64,000 bases of DNA from positions 31,239,659-31,303,658 of the forward strand of contig CM068831.1 in assembly GCA_028554795.2 (NCBI GenBank), read 5' to 3'. The number at the start of each line of letters is the position of its first letter. Within the stretch, counting starts at the first letter, position 1. Below are positions 39,591-63,994 of this stretch, piece by piece. Source of the stretch: Sinohyriopsis cumingii (Eukaryota; Mollusca; Bivalvia; Unionida; Unionidae). Position numbers and translations under genes: made by a program. The notes beneath the pieces are model-generated. The model worked only from the letters and a program-made list of their open reading frames with translations. It did not search any database and had not been told where the DNA came from.

Positions 39591-39920
39591 TTAAATAGGG
39601 TTTTCCATACAAAGGGCATCTACAGTTCCGGTTAGAAAAGGTGTTTCTACCGTGATCCTTGCTACGGGAATGCGTCCGATCGTTTGATCGAGTAGCATGC
39701 ATGGGGACTCCCACCTGAGCATTTGGTTATCCTGCACGAGACTACGTTTGATCACTACCGCCGTGCAACCGGTGTCACGTAATGCTACAACTTCTCGACC
39801 GTTCACGAAACCTCTCGCGGTTGGTACTCGCGCTTCCGGAAAAAGAAACATGCCAAGTGTATGAATACCTGGTTCTACCTGCACCATATTACCAGATGTA
39901 CTTTTACTCTGTATAGCCAC
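39591..39920 (-). pseudogene. pol: Retroviral-type aspartic protease
   Basis: The frame contains VVALRDTGCTAVVIKRSLV, with the DTG active site of pepsin-like retroelement proteases followed by the hydrophobic AVVI strand. The downstream flap region is less clear. The protease would cleave the Gag-Pol polyprotein. It is in the same reading frame as gag, separated from it only by TAG codons, and ends at a TAA (39591-39593) beyond which the frame stays protein-like. Confidence 0.82.
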
Positions 39921-39953
39921 GGCTACCTTATACGAAAGTCCCTTTCTCTTAGG

Positions 39954-39995
39954 ACATTTTACTTGAATATGACCCTATTCCTTACACAAGAAACA
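39954..39995 (-). pseudogene. gag: Nucleocapsid CCHC zinc knuckle with internal stop
   Basis: The 14-residue window has the C-x2-C-x4-H-x4-C spacing of a retroelement zinc knuckle, which binds genomic RNA. One of the four residues between the second Cys and the His is a TAG (39975-39977), so the copy is broken. Confidence 0.8.
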
Positions 39996-40187
39996 TTGTA
40001 TACCCTGACGACCCGTATCCCTAACTGACCTACTTGCCTCCGCTGATTTCACAAGCACCCTAGGCTACGGTTTCGTAGACTGGTTTCCAGACTTAAAGTC
40101 TTTTGAAACCACGTTCTGGGTTCCCCCATGAGCCTCGGCATAGAAATCGGCTTGTTTAGCCACATCCTGTACGTTTGAATAGACTTT

Positions 40188-41016
40188 CTATTTCAGAAAC
40201 TGACTTAGTTCCCACCCAACTGTATTAAAAAATTGATCTCTGAGAAAGAAATCAGTCAACCCTTCAGACGTTTTCACCGCTTTGCCGCATTCAATCCACC
40301 GCTGAAAATAGTTCGCTATTCTAACGATAAAGTGATCAAAGGTTTCTCCCTTCTCGGGCTTGCTACACCTGAACTTTTTACCAAAACCCTTTTCAGTCAG
40401 CTCGTACCTTTTTAGAAGTGCTTCCTTCAGGACGTCGTATTTGAACACATCGTCTCTAGGAAGTCGCGAGTACACGTCCAGCGCTTTACCTTTTAATAAA
40501 GCACTGAGATGCAGTGCGTAGTCATTTCGACTCCACTTCTGGTTCTCGGCATACCGCTCAAACCGATGAAAATAACTATCCATGTTATCTTTCTCATCGT
40601 CAAAGGGGGGTAGTTTGGGACCCTTTAATTTACTAGAGGCAGCATCATGTTCTCCTTTTCTAGCTGTTGCTAACTCTACCTTACGTTCATGATCTCGTTG
40701 CCTTAATCTTTCTTCTACCTCCAAAGCTTCTAACCTTGCTTGTTTTTCTAACTCTATCTTCTTCTTCTCAGCTCCCCTTTCCCATTCTATCCTTTCCCTT
40801 TCGGCCTGTTTTTCTAGTTCTATCTTCTCCCTCTCTAATTCTGCCCGCCTTTCCTCTGTTTCCCTCTCCCGGGCTTGTTCCTCCTGTTCTAATTCCATCG
40901 CCCTTACCATTTTCATCCTTCCCCCGGGCTTGTTCTTCCCTAACAAATTCCCTTAAACGTCCTTCCTCATACCCAAGTTCTTTGCCTAAGGCGACCAAGT
41001 CCTTATGGGATGACAT
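40188..41016 (-). pseudogene. gag: Gag polyprotein, matrix/capsid part (frameshifted)
   Basis: The likely start is the Met at 41016 (MSSHKDLVALGKELGYEEGR). Near a C-run (rc G-run) at about 40921 the frame shifts into the long frame ending at 40188. That frame has a highly charged coiled-coil stretch (Glu/Arg/Lys, about 70 residues). It then has a capsid-like domain with DSYFHRFERYAENQKW, LKGKALDVYSRLP and ETFDHFIVRIANYFQRW. The QKW and GKALDVY motifs are typical of Gypsy-type retrotransposon gag. The frame ends in a TAG, beyond which protein-like sequence continues to the zinc knuckle. Confidence 0.82.
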
Positions 41017-41233
41017 GATTAATAGTAACAAAACAGATTTAATTTTACAAAATAAACTTTTCCTAATGAAGGCAACCAAAACAAAAATGAATAAGTATTT
41101 ATACTAGACCTAGAAGTACTAAACAAAATAAACACCTACTTGATTATTATCTTGTCAAGAAGGTCACACTCGAACATAAACAATAAGTGTTTACTTTCAC
41201 AAACAATATGATGACGATTCACTTAATCCAAAG

Positions 41234-41251
41234 ATCCCACTTCTGACACCA
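41234..41251 (-). other. Primer binding site complementary to tRNA-Leu
   Basis: Next to the 5' (right) LTR the minus strand reads TGGTGTCAGAAGTGGGAT. Its complement, ATCCCACTTCTGACACCA, is the 3' end of a typical animal tRNA-Leu including CCA, over 18 of 18 bases. One base separates it from the LTR. Confidence 0.88.
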
Positions 41252-41252
41252 T

Positions 41253-42318
41253 TGTCGCCGAATAAAAACCGAGATTCACATAATCTCGAATATGAATTCT
41301 ATGAAGATTCAAAATAATCTTAAGAACACAACTAAGATTCAAATAAATCTAATGAACATAACGAAGATTCAAAATAATCTTATGGATATAAAAAATGCAA
41401 TGGAACAACAATTGATCCAAAAGTATACTTCTAGACCCTTTGTACAGTCGCACGATTCCTTGGGTTGGTCCACACTCTTATCGACCACTCGCACCCTTTA
41501 TGAATCCACCACGAGTACAGTCATACGTTACACGTACAGACAGCATACAGCACCTTTTCAATTTTGCTGCGTCCGTGGCACAGACATACGTACATACATA
41601 CATACGTATCGACAGCACGTAGCATTAAATGTTCTGGAAACTCCAGATAGCTCTAAGCAACTTTAGACGGCTTCGGACAGCTTCAGACCGCTCTAGTCAT
41701 ATTCACAGTCACATTGACAATCACACTTCAAAGACACAATCACAGCGACAGTCACAATCAGCTACAATAACAGTCAGCTACAATAACAGTCAGAATCAGC
41801 TTCAAACACAGTCAGCTACAAACACAGTCAGCTACCATAACAGTCAGCTACAATAAAACCAAATTGAACATAATAATAGTTTCTGTATAATCTCTAGATA
41901 TATGATAATATTTTAAATCTGCATTGTAATAAATACATTATTACGCGATAAGACATTACAAGCCGAATAAGCTTCGCATATCAAATAAAAATGTAAATTT
42001 AACACTTACCCCTATGGCTGGAGAACAATGGATAGTGTATACTCCTTGACGTGATTCCAGAAACGACCAGTGTGGTTTTAGAAATTGGTCTTACTTAAAT
42101 CCATAGGAGACTGGGTACAAGTCAGGGTAGAATACCCGTGCATATCATGTGAGTCATGTTACCTCGTCACAAGTAATCTCTGGCTAGGTATATGTTAATA
42201 CAGTCCTTTACCTGGAAAAACACATTCACCCTAGATAACGTTGTACGCATGTACAACGAGAAATAGTCGAATTGTTTTAAGACAAAATCAAATTATTTCT
42301 TTGCCTTATTCTGTGACA
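41253..42318 (-). repeat. Right LTR (5' LTR of the element), 1066 bp
   Basis: Same ends as the left LTR. It lacks the 257-bp segment of the left copy but has two extra 30-bp units of an AAGATTCAAAATAATCTT-type repeat (41304-41363) and extra CAGTCAGCTACAATAA-type units (about 41760-41860). It should contain the element's promoter, but no TATA box could be assigned with confidence. Confidence 0.92.
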
Positions 42319-42565
42319 ACTGCATTAATTATAAATTTGCATCATATGTTTGCCTTTAGGTATGCAATTTACGACCTATATTTGCCTTATTTATGCAATT
42401 TACACGATACATTTGCCTTAGTTATAAAATGTATAACCTAGATTTGCCTTAGTTATACAATTTACAATATATAACTGCATTAGTTATAAAATGTAAACCT
42501 ATCACTTCTTCATTAAAAACCTTGCAGCCTGACAATGCCTTAGTTATAACATGTACAATCTAACC
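42319..42565. repeat. 31-bp-unit minisatellite, right part
   Basis: About 7.5 further units, 30-32 bp each, continue the array interrupted at 35289. The ACTGC duplication occupies the unit split by the insertion. The units diverge from one another, so the array is old. Confidence 0.85.
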
Positions 42566-42569
42566 AAAG

Positions 42570-44019
42570 CTGCAGGAATAAAGTATAAGCGGCTGCAAAT
42601 ACTAACAAATTCATTTCAAATGACAATGAGAATTGTCGAATAAAGGAAGTCTTATTTCAGTTAGAGATTAATTATCTATGCATGAAATCAGTTTTTGTGT
42701 GCTTTTTTTAATAGAGCACGATTTAATCGAAGGCAGTCGTATACAGTCAAATCGCAAGGTATCCTGAATAAAATATGATACATGTAACTTTCTCAATTAT
42801 TGAACGGTAGAAAAAAGTTGCTGAAATAACAGTTGGGCAGCGGTTCCGTGTGTGACTAGTATATGACCTTTTTGGTTCGCTTCGTATTGTTCCATGTGCT
42901 GTAATTTGCTCATCCTAATAAAGTTTCGCCATTAATTTCTACCTATTGTGTGAACACGATATATAGTGAATAATAGAACAAACCAATGTGGAATGACAGG
43001 TGAAAGTAATTGCTGCATTTCCTTGCGATAGGCAATGTGAAACTCTATATTTTAACTACAGGTATGTATCATATTAGAGGGATTTGTAACTATTTACCTA
43101 TTCCCATTTGATGAAATTATTGTATGACAAATATCATTCGAAAACGCAAATTACTGATAAATCTTTTATTGGTCTTCATCGATTTGAAAATATTTCACAT
43201 CATTCATTTCTTCATACAAATGTATGGACCTTTAAATGATATGAGTTATTGCGACATTTCTCCCTAAAACACTATATTGTTTTACATAAATGTATTGCAC
43301 AGCATTGACATAAAAGTCTAACCGTATCAGTTAACTTCAATATTTCATGAATTCAGCCATTAAAGCAATAGCAACAGCTAATATGCTAATAAATTGAAGT
43401 AACTAACAACCTAAGCAACATTACCACTACAGTAATAGCACCAGCCAATTACTAATGGCAACAACAAATAATAATAATAATCTTATATTACGTGCTTAGG
43501 CTCGAATAAACAGTAACACAAAAGAGTGAAAACAACGAGCTTTAGAAAATATAACAAATAATGTATTTCCCTGGAAAAATACTGTAAAAAGGAAGAAATA
43601 TGAGAACTTACAGTTTCCAGAATCAATTCGGAAAATAATACAAGAATAATCTACGAATACAATTTATGAAGTCCTAATATTGAAGTGTTCTAATGATTCC
43701 AAGTTAGAGTCAAGACAAATAATCCAAGATGGAAGGCGATGACATATGCTATATTACGTACTGTGTTGACGTCTACAGTTTCTTGTTGAAACATAATAAT
43801 TAATCATCCGGTCTTGACAATCCAAATAAACGTTTCAAGAAAAGTACTTGCTCAAGAGTTCTTTATGAATACAGTAATATTTCCAGAGTAACGACATCAT
43901 CTTCTGGAGTCCAAATAATCTGAAGAAACATTTACATATAATTCAAAAACTCAAAACTTCAATATTGGTCACAACAGAAGAAAACAACTTACCATCAAGT
44001 GTTTAAAAGCCCGGACTAT

Positions 44020-44070
<51 letters not shown>

Positions 44071-47050
44071 ATCACTATTAATACTAAGAATTTCCCCTCC
44101 TAGAAGTTGTTTACCTGATCCTCAATCAAGGCCTGGAACTAAGTCAAAAATAGAAACAAGTGTTTCCATTATTAGGCATTTATGGAAACATTCAAGTCAA
44201 ACTGAACTTTCTGGAAATTATCAAATTCCTAGTAACAAAATTACATACATTGACATGTAAAAAAAATAAAAAGACCCCAAAACCCACAAACAATCAAATA
44301 ACATCAAACACAACTTAAATCAAATATATGTGATAATAATACTACTACTACTAATAATAATTTGATAAGTAGAGAAATAAAAGATAAGCCAAGATCACGC
44401 GCTGTTATTAACCGCAAAAGAAGATTGGGTTTTTCGTTACTGTATATACACGACTGTATACGCTGGTTGTATATAATTTCCACAAGGCCAAAGTTAAAGT
44501 GTACTAAATCACCTCGACATTGGTTCAGTACAGGTTAACAATCTGGAACGAAATGAAAATTGCAGATATCTGATATAATCTTTCTTGATTTCATCCTCAG
44601 AAAAATGCGAGCAGTACCTCATTATTATAGAGATTACATGCCGATTTGTGGGTGCATGCGTTCCTCTGAACAGGAACTTATAAACCCGAAGAAGAACATA
44701 GGGTTCATGTTCTATCACTGACAAACATGTTGATATTCTCTGAACTATCGTGAGCATCTCAAACTATAATATCAATCTGAGAAGAAATCTTTAGACAATT
44801 TTAGTGAAACTGGGTTAATTGTCAGGACATTGTCAGGAAATTATTTTCCAATCATATTGTTCACTCTTCTCTCGAATAAAGCAAGAAAAACCAATGATAC
44901 GGCTTCATCTTTTCACCTAATTGATGTATGATAATTCAGATGCCTTCTTGCTTTACACTAGTAACTTCGTTGGAGAGACTTTACAGCTGAGTACAACTAA
45001 AACGTATGTACCGTGAATGCAAATACATTGAAGACATACAACTTAGTGATATATGACAGCCGCTTAGCACTATGTTTTTGACAATGTTTGTTTGCCGATA
45101 GCTGGAAATGTATATTGCAAGCATTTATATCACAATTTTACAATATTATTATTATGTTCATTATATTATTGTAAAAATATATATCGAGGTAAATGAAAGC
45201 ATAATGGCTCAGAATATAATCGCAGCTCCTCCCCTCGCCTCCTCCCAATATTTAAAGGTCACCACCTTGCCCAACTAGAATTTATGTGTATGTTTTTATT
45301 GCATAAGGTGTCATCTAAAAGCTGCAACTAAAGTGGGATGATTAAGTTTACGCTATAGAAGACACCGTGTAAGGGATGTTACTCTGACATGAGAAAGTTT
45401 TTTGATAAACAAAGACAGTGTAGACACTAAAGCCTACAAATAAACAAACAATTTATTTATATATAATACAAAGTGAAAACTCTAAAGACACATTATTGTG
45501 AATTAATTCCCGAATTATCCTGAATAAACCCAAATGGTCTATCACAAAAACAAAACTATACAATGTTGCCAATTAATTCCAATTGCAATTATCTTGAATG
45601 TCCTGATGTACCAAGAATCTTGATTGTCCTAATTAACCACACTGATATAATCCATAATGTCTTTGAATGCGTTTACAATAGTCAATGACCACTTTGTAAT
45701 TCCAATGAATAATTTAAATAAATTTTTCATCCTATATTGTATCTAAACACAGGTGCACAAGATTGCAGAGACTGATTATAAACATGAATCAATTAGTGTT
45801 TACAAAAGCCTTACAAACATATTTCCGTTAACCTATATCGCAGTAGATTGCTCTGGACAACCCACATTTGCGATGGAAATCACCACCAAAGTGTAAGAAG
45901 TTCTCTTTCAGACCATTCTAAGCTCGAAATCAAGATTAGTCTTTGAAAGAAATATTTAGCAAATCACTTCATAAATATGATACAAGTCAGAACGAAAAAG
46001 CCGCCTTCAATCACCGACAAATATTAGGTGCACGATATAGATATACAAAACAATATTGTATGTAAGACAATGACAGAACTGTTTTCCATGACACGGTTTT
46101 TTCTCGGTATTTTGCACATTGCGTTTTCGTCCACCACCACCACCACCCCTCCCATTGCCAACGAAGTCTCGTGTTGCAGTTCTAGTATAAAGATTGCCGA
46201 CGAGTCTCAATTGTCTATCTCCTTTAATCATCACTCTTTCACCAAATATATAAAATTGTTTGGAAATAAAATCTACTTTGCATATCAGTGGAAACGAAAA
46301 TATATGAGAAGAAATAAAGAAGGATAAACAATTAAATTATTAATCGTATGTTTTTGAAGAGTGATGTGTTTTGTACAAGTATTTAGTGTTGTCTATCCTT
46401 CTTCATCGTGACAGATTCTAGATCGACATATTGTTTTGTGCTTGAAAGCAATTACATTACTTATATGCACGATGGTTCTAAAATTATACTAGATGCTAAC
46501 AACGGTATGAGAACCCAGTGACGTAATAACAATGCCAGAGACAGCTACAAGTAGGTATACATGTAGGTCAATTTTCTAAATGTTCAAACAATTGTTTTGA
46601 GGTCAGTCGTCACGGATATCACGTTCAGTCCAATTGTTTACAGTATTTCTAGATGATAACTGACCTTTATAATATACCATCGCTACTGAGTGTTCCCATG
46701 TTGAATATTGAGCCAATAATGCCCAAAGTTAGATGCAATACTCAATCTTAGATAATTCAAGTATAAAATACATTTTGATTATTTTTTATCTCAGCAAATA
46801 GTCTTTCATTGATGCTATATAGTCAGCAATTTTGTGTATTTCAGCTTAACCCAAACTAACCAGTAACTGCTTGTTGACGGTCCAATTTTGCAAGCTGTTT
46901 TAGGTTCAACAACATAAATATGTCACTTGTTGTTTGTGACTGCTACTGTACTTATATATAAGAATCAATCAATTAATATCACAGTTGGACTTATAGAACT
47001 TATAGATAAGGCACAAATGCAGCTATCAGTCAACCAATCTCGTTTTAATT
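42570..47050. other. Gene-free AT-rich stretch
   Basis: No supported coding exon. A (CT)n run lies at 44025-44067. A region around 45640-45735 resembles 12450-12560 weakly (ATAATCCAAAATGTCCTTGAATG-like phrase), suggesting another old dispersed repeat. Confidence 0.45.
44025..44067. repeat. (CT)n microsatellite
   Basis: A pure CT run of about 43 bp. Confidence 0.97.
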
Positions 47051-47053
47051 CAG

Positions 47054-47221
47054 CTGATGGTCAATGGTCAATGTGGACTACGTGGAGTGTTTGCAGTCAG
47101 ACATGTGGGATCGGCGAAACACGTAATAGGCACTGTACGTGTGATAACCCCCAACCTGCTGTAGGTGGTAAAGACTCTGTTGGATAACCTTATCAATCAC
47201 AGCGGTGTGACGGCCTGAGTG
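47054..47221 (+). pseudogene. TSP1 pseudo-exon (paralogue of the 1299-1466 exon)
   Basis: After a TTTTAATTCAG acceptor the sequence encodes DGQWSMWTTWSVCSQTCG, then PQPAVGGKDSVG and a TAA stop. After the stop the frame resumes with a Cys-containing end (SQRC) up to a GTCAGC donor. The exon would be 168 nt long with the same 1-1 phases as the TSP1 exon at 1299-1466, so the two are paralogous. The fourth TSP1 cysteine is Ser here and the TAA lies three codons later, so the domain cannot be made in full. No Ig exons were found near it. It lies 45.6 kb from the other TSP1 exon and upstream of the LU-domain gene. Confidence 0.75.
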
Positions 47222-48430
47222 GTCAGCAAACAATGAATGGTACTTTTAGTATCTGAAAATATCAACGCTGCAGAACGGGTCAAATTATATGACTTAGTAC
47301 TGATAAATTGCTGTATCCGCATCATGTCTTTGGACAGGTTGCTCACTAAGGCGTAATACAATGTGATTGGCGAGCCTGGTTTAAATTATTCCGAATTGTT
47401 TTGCTTTTATCATTGTCTTTCCGTCCGAAGCAATAATATGTATAAATATTCCCCTTCCCACAAAAGTATGACCACCGTTGTTCTGAATGGTTGGAAATAG
47501 TACACGAATGTTAGTATTTTTAAAATTGCGTATAAACACAAAGAGTATTTAAAACAATAATTGATCATTGTATGTTGAGTAATGTCAACATTGTACATAT
47601 ACTTGTTAAAACTTTCCGTGCTTCCAATTCAGACCAAGAAATGCAATTTTTAGTTCAGTCATATATACTATTTTATTGGGACAAATCTCGACGTAAATGA
47701 TATGAAATTAATGCCATTTTTCATTTATAGGTGTTCAGTTAAATTTCCAGTTTGTCTTGAGACAAGGTCAAACATTAAACCTGAGCCACGTAGTTTTGAT
47801 CTCAAGATGACAGTTTCAGCAATATATTCCGTACATAATCTGAAATCCAGAATAAACTGGTCGTACATTTGTGGCTGTACAACTGCCTTTTAAATATCAC
47901 TCACATATATCAATGGTGCAGCGAAAACATCTTGCTTTCGTACAATCCGTCTGTACAGCTTACATCCTTAATGTTAGTCTGCCCCAATAAAGTCTCTAGT
48001 GATGTTGCTTAAATTTTCCATGATGAAGAATAATTATATTGTGCAGGAATATTTGAATACATGTAGATAATCTAATTAGATTTTCCTGCCACAAAAGCTG
48101 TAAAAAAATGTATTGTTAATACATTTTGGCAAACATTTAGGTCTTGTTCTGTTTTAGTGATAACGTTTTCTTGCAAAAGTCACTAGATATAGAAAATCCA
48201 AGTTTGGCACCCATGTTGGTATGTATAAGCAGATGACCACATTCTGTTTTCAAATCCCTCAAGTATATTTATGATTGTCATGATTTGTTTGAACAATTTT
48301 AAACTCCTACAATTTAGGTGATGTAGATCTTCATTACAAATCTAGTTATTTGTTGTCCGAGATTAATATCAAAATCTGGTTTTAGTAATCGATTATGAGT
48401 TGCATTATTGCTCCTGACCTTTTGAAAGAA

Positions 48431-48659
48431 TACTTTCATCATTCTTCATTAACATACACCATTTACATAACCCGTTGATCGATAAGCTTCAGTCTTCACC
48501 GTTATTATCTTATCGTTTCAGCTATTTGGTTTTGATATCCTGGTCGATATGAGACTTTTTATAATGTTTAAAAGAGTATACATATCATATTTTGGTTGGC
48601 GCTAAATAACCTAACACTGCTGATGTGCCGTTAAAATACAATCAAACAAAGAAACAAAC
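48431..48659 (+). mobile_element. LINE 3' UTR fragment (older copy)
   Basis: This stretch matches the 3' UTR of the LINE ending at 50265 (matching part 50031-50265). Shared blocks include TCTTCATTAACATACACCATTTACA, split here as TCTTCATTAACAT and ACACCATTTACA, then GGTCGATATGAGACTTTT and GCTAAATA. Both end in CCGTTAAAAT followed by a CAATCAA-type tail. Only the tail of this copy remains. Confidence 0.85.
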
Positions 48660-49944
48660 TGAATTTATATAGAACGTTTATTCGCTCCAAACTGGACTAT
48701 GGTTGCATTGTTTATGGTTCAGCCAGAAAGTCAAATTTGAGAATGCTTGATCCAATTCATCATCAAGGAATCAGACTCGCTCTGGGAGTATTTGAAACAT
48801 CCCCGTGTGAAAGCCTTCTCGCTGAAGGGAACGAACCACCTTTATCACATTGTAGAGAAATGCTTTCCGAACAGTATGCTCTCAAATTAAAATCAAAGCC
48901 TCTGAATCCTGCTTTTTCGGCAGTTTTTCACCCCAAATACAAAGCCTTATACGAACATAAACTAAACGCAATACCATCCTTTGGCATTGGCATATCATCC
49001 AGTCTTGACAGTACAAAAAGTGATCTTTCTAAAATTCAGAAAAAGTCAATTCCCGAAACACTACCCTGGCTACTTAAACAACCAAAAGTACTTTTTCAAC
49101 CACACGATTGAAAGAAATCAGAGACATAACCTTCCATCTTTCACAACTCTTACCATGAATTCCTCACCGAATTTAAAAACTACACAACACATGTTCGCTT
49201 ACCAAATGGCACATCAATTTTTTACGCCAAAATCAGAGCAATAGACCTTGCTCTGCAATATATCGATAACAAACGTATTTTAAACAGCGTCATCTTCTCC
49301 GACTCCCTATCAGTACTTTACTCACAACACAATAGAAAACTTGAGAACCCATTGTTGACCAATGTTCTCATCAAAAATGCTAAACTGACTACCTCCCACA
49401 ATATCGTATACTACTGGTTATCTAGCCATATTGGTATTAAAGGTAATAAAAAAAACAGATCACGCTGCTAAAATGGCCTCATCTCAAGAACCATCTGATT
49501 TTAAAATACCGTATACTGATTTTAAACCTAGTATCAAAAAGACTTTACGTCAGAAGTGGCAGGAGTCATAGAATGATGCAGTGAATAATAAACTTCACGC
49601 AATAAATCCAACCCTAGGAGAATGGTATCCTTCCTACAGAATCATGCGTATGGAGGAGGTTGTCATTGCAAGAACCCGAATTGGTCATACCTATATAACC
49701 CACTCCCACATACCAAACGGTGAAGACCCACCAGAGTGCGTTTCTTGCAATGAACCATTCACCGTTAAGCACTTTATGATAGAGTGTTTCGACCTGCAAC
49801 CTACGCGCAATCAGTAGTACAATGTGCATGACATGAAGGAACTTTTCGATACAATAAAAATCACTTGTATTATAGAGTTCCTGAAGACAGTGAATATTTA
49901 CTCTAAACTCTAACTTTTATGCTATCACCTACATCAGTTTTATG

Positions 49945-50015
<71 letters not shown>

Positions 50016-50265
50016 GTCACTTTTTTAATACCTTTTCATCACTCTTCATTAACATACACCATTTACATCCCCCGTTGATCGGGAAGCTTTATTTTTCACC
50101 GTTACCATCTTATCGTTTTATTTTCAACTATTTGGTTTTGATATCGCTGGTCGATATGAGACTTTTATAATTTTTAAAAGATTATACATATAACATTTTG
50201 TTCGGTGCTAAATAGCCGAACAGTGCTGATGCGCCGTTAAAATAAAATCAATCAATAAATCAACC
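48658..50265 (+). mobile_element. 5'-truncated LINE with RNase H and zinc-knuckle C-terminus (I/Nimb-like), inactive
   Basis: The left end carries the C-terminal part of a non-LTR reverse transcriptase ORF: FIRSKLDYGCIVYGSARKS and LDPIHHQGIRLALG. An RNase H domain follows (YAKIRAIDLALQYIDNK, VIFSDSLSVL, WLSSHIGIKGN). Then comes a C-terminal CVSCNEPFTVKHFMIEC knuckle, and the ORF ends near 49913. Stops and frameshifts occur near 49111, 49450 and 49570. The RNase H after RT points to the I group (I, Nimb and relatives). The 3' UTR contains a (TA)n run (49947-50013) and ends in CAATCAATAAATCAA. The truncated 5' end abuts the tail of the older copy at 48659. Confidence 0.85.
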
Positions 50266-50792
50266 ATTTTATAGATGATGTGGTGGGTGATTTTCGGCTG
50301 TCTACATTATTAGCTAAATAAGCAGATTATGTTGTTCTATGCTAAACGAGTTAATACAGCCTATCAGAAACGTATGGGGCCACACATAAAGTTCGAGTGT
50401 TTGAGCAAAACCTAACCAAGGCACGTGGCGCTTTCCTTGTAACTTTTGTCTGGACAAGAAAGGCGGTTCGAGTAATCACGGATATACAAGCCAAACGAGT
50501 TACTGACAACTATAAACTACAAAATGCCATTTATGGTGTTAAGAAAACAGTAGATTAAATCTCCAGGCATAAAGGAACTGTCAAATACCCAATAAATCGA
50601 GCAACACAATAAAAACTTTAAGAAAGAGTAACATAACTGATTTTACATCCGATCATAGTTTGTCTGTTGATGAACGCAAGCAATGGATCAATGTCCACAC
50701 TATCTTATCTCGTATAACAGTCTATCAAACATAACGTCAAAGTATTCTACAATCATGCATCACGAATTCACCTAATGACCTCTGATACGACA

Positions 50793-63425
<12,633 letters not shown>

Positions 63426-63994
63426 TATTGATTAATTTAGTGCTAAACATTATTTTGTACAATGTTTAAGATCAAAGAATAACATTTTTGTTCCCTTGCA
63501 AATTCTAAAAAGAAGGAACTTTCTTCTTCGCGTTATTCTACATTTCTTTTTCAGAGTTTTCAACATTGTATCCTTCTACATCATCAACTGCTTTCTTCAA
63601 TTCCTCTTAACTGTTTTTGTCGCATCCCTGTATGAATGAACTACCTTTCTCAACTTGAATGCTTACTCAATAATGTATGTCCACAAACAGTGACACATGT
63701 AGCTCTTTGCATATAGGTATATATTCACTTATATACTATATGCATTGTTTATTTCCGGTTAAATGTCGTTGCTTTTATTCTAACTATTCTAACTGTTCCG
63801 ATATACAGTGTTAAGACCATTTAGATAGTTTAAAGACAAGAGTGGACTTAGGAGTTTTGTGCTTTATATTGTTGTTACCTCAAGCAAACTAAATTAATTT
63901 GAAAAGAGCAGTACATTAGCAAACCTTACATATTCTTTGCTTCTTATTTCTTTCCTTGCGAGCAGACTGCATGGCTTGCTCTAATGACTGACTA

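Larger units (their letters stand above)
35290..42318 (-). mobile_element. Ty3/Gypsy LTR retrotransposon with Copia-like gene order (Gmr1 type), inactive
   Basis: This 7.0-kb element is complete: two LTRs starting TG and ending CA, a perfect 5-bp ACTGC duplication, a tRNA-Leu primer site next to the right LTR, and coding sequence on the minus strand. The order is gag, zinc knuckle, protease, integrase, reverse transcriptase, RNase H. RT, RNase H and the GPY-bearing integrase are Ty3/Gypsy in character, but integrase precedes RT. The C-terminal integrase frame runs into the RT frame across one frameshift, so the order is intrinsic and not a nested insertion. Gypsy elements with this order are the Gmr1 group. 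At least four stops, several frameshifts and an altered RT catalytic box show the copy cannot act on its own. By eye the LTRs differ at about 3% of shared positions. Confidence 0.93.

Noticed and set aside
36965..41107. Plus-strand ORFs across the LTR element interior
   Set aside because: They are antisense shadows of gag and pol, whose catalytic motifs are read on the minus strand.
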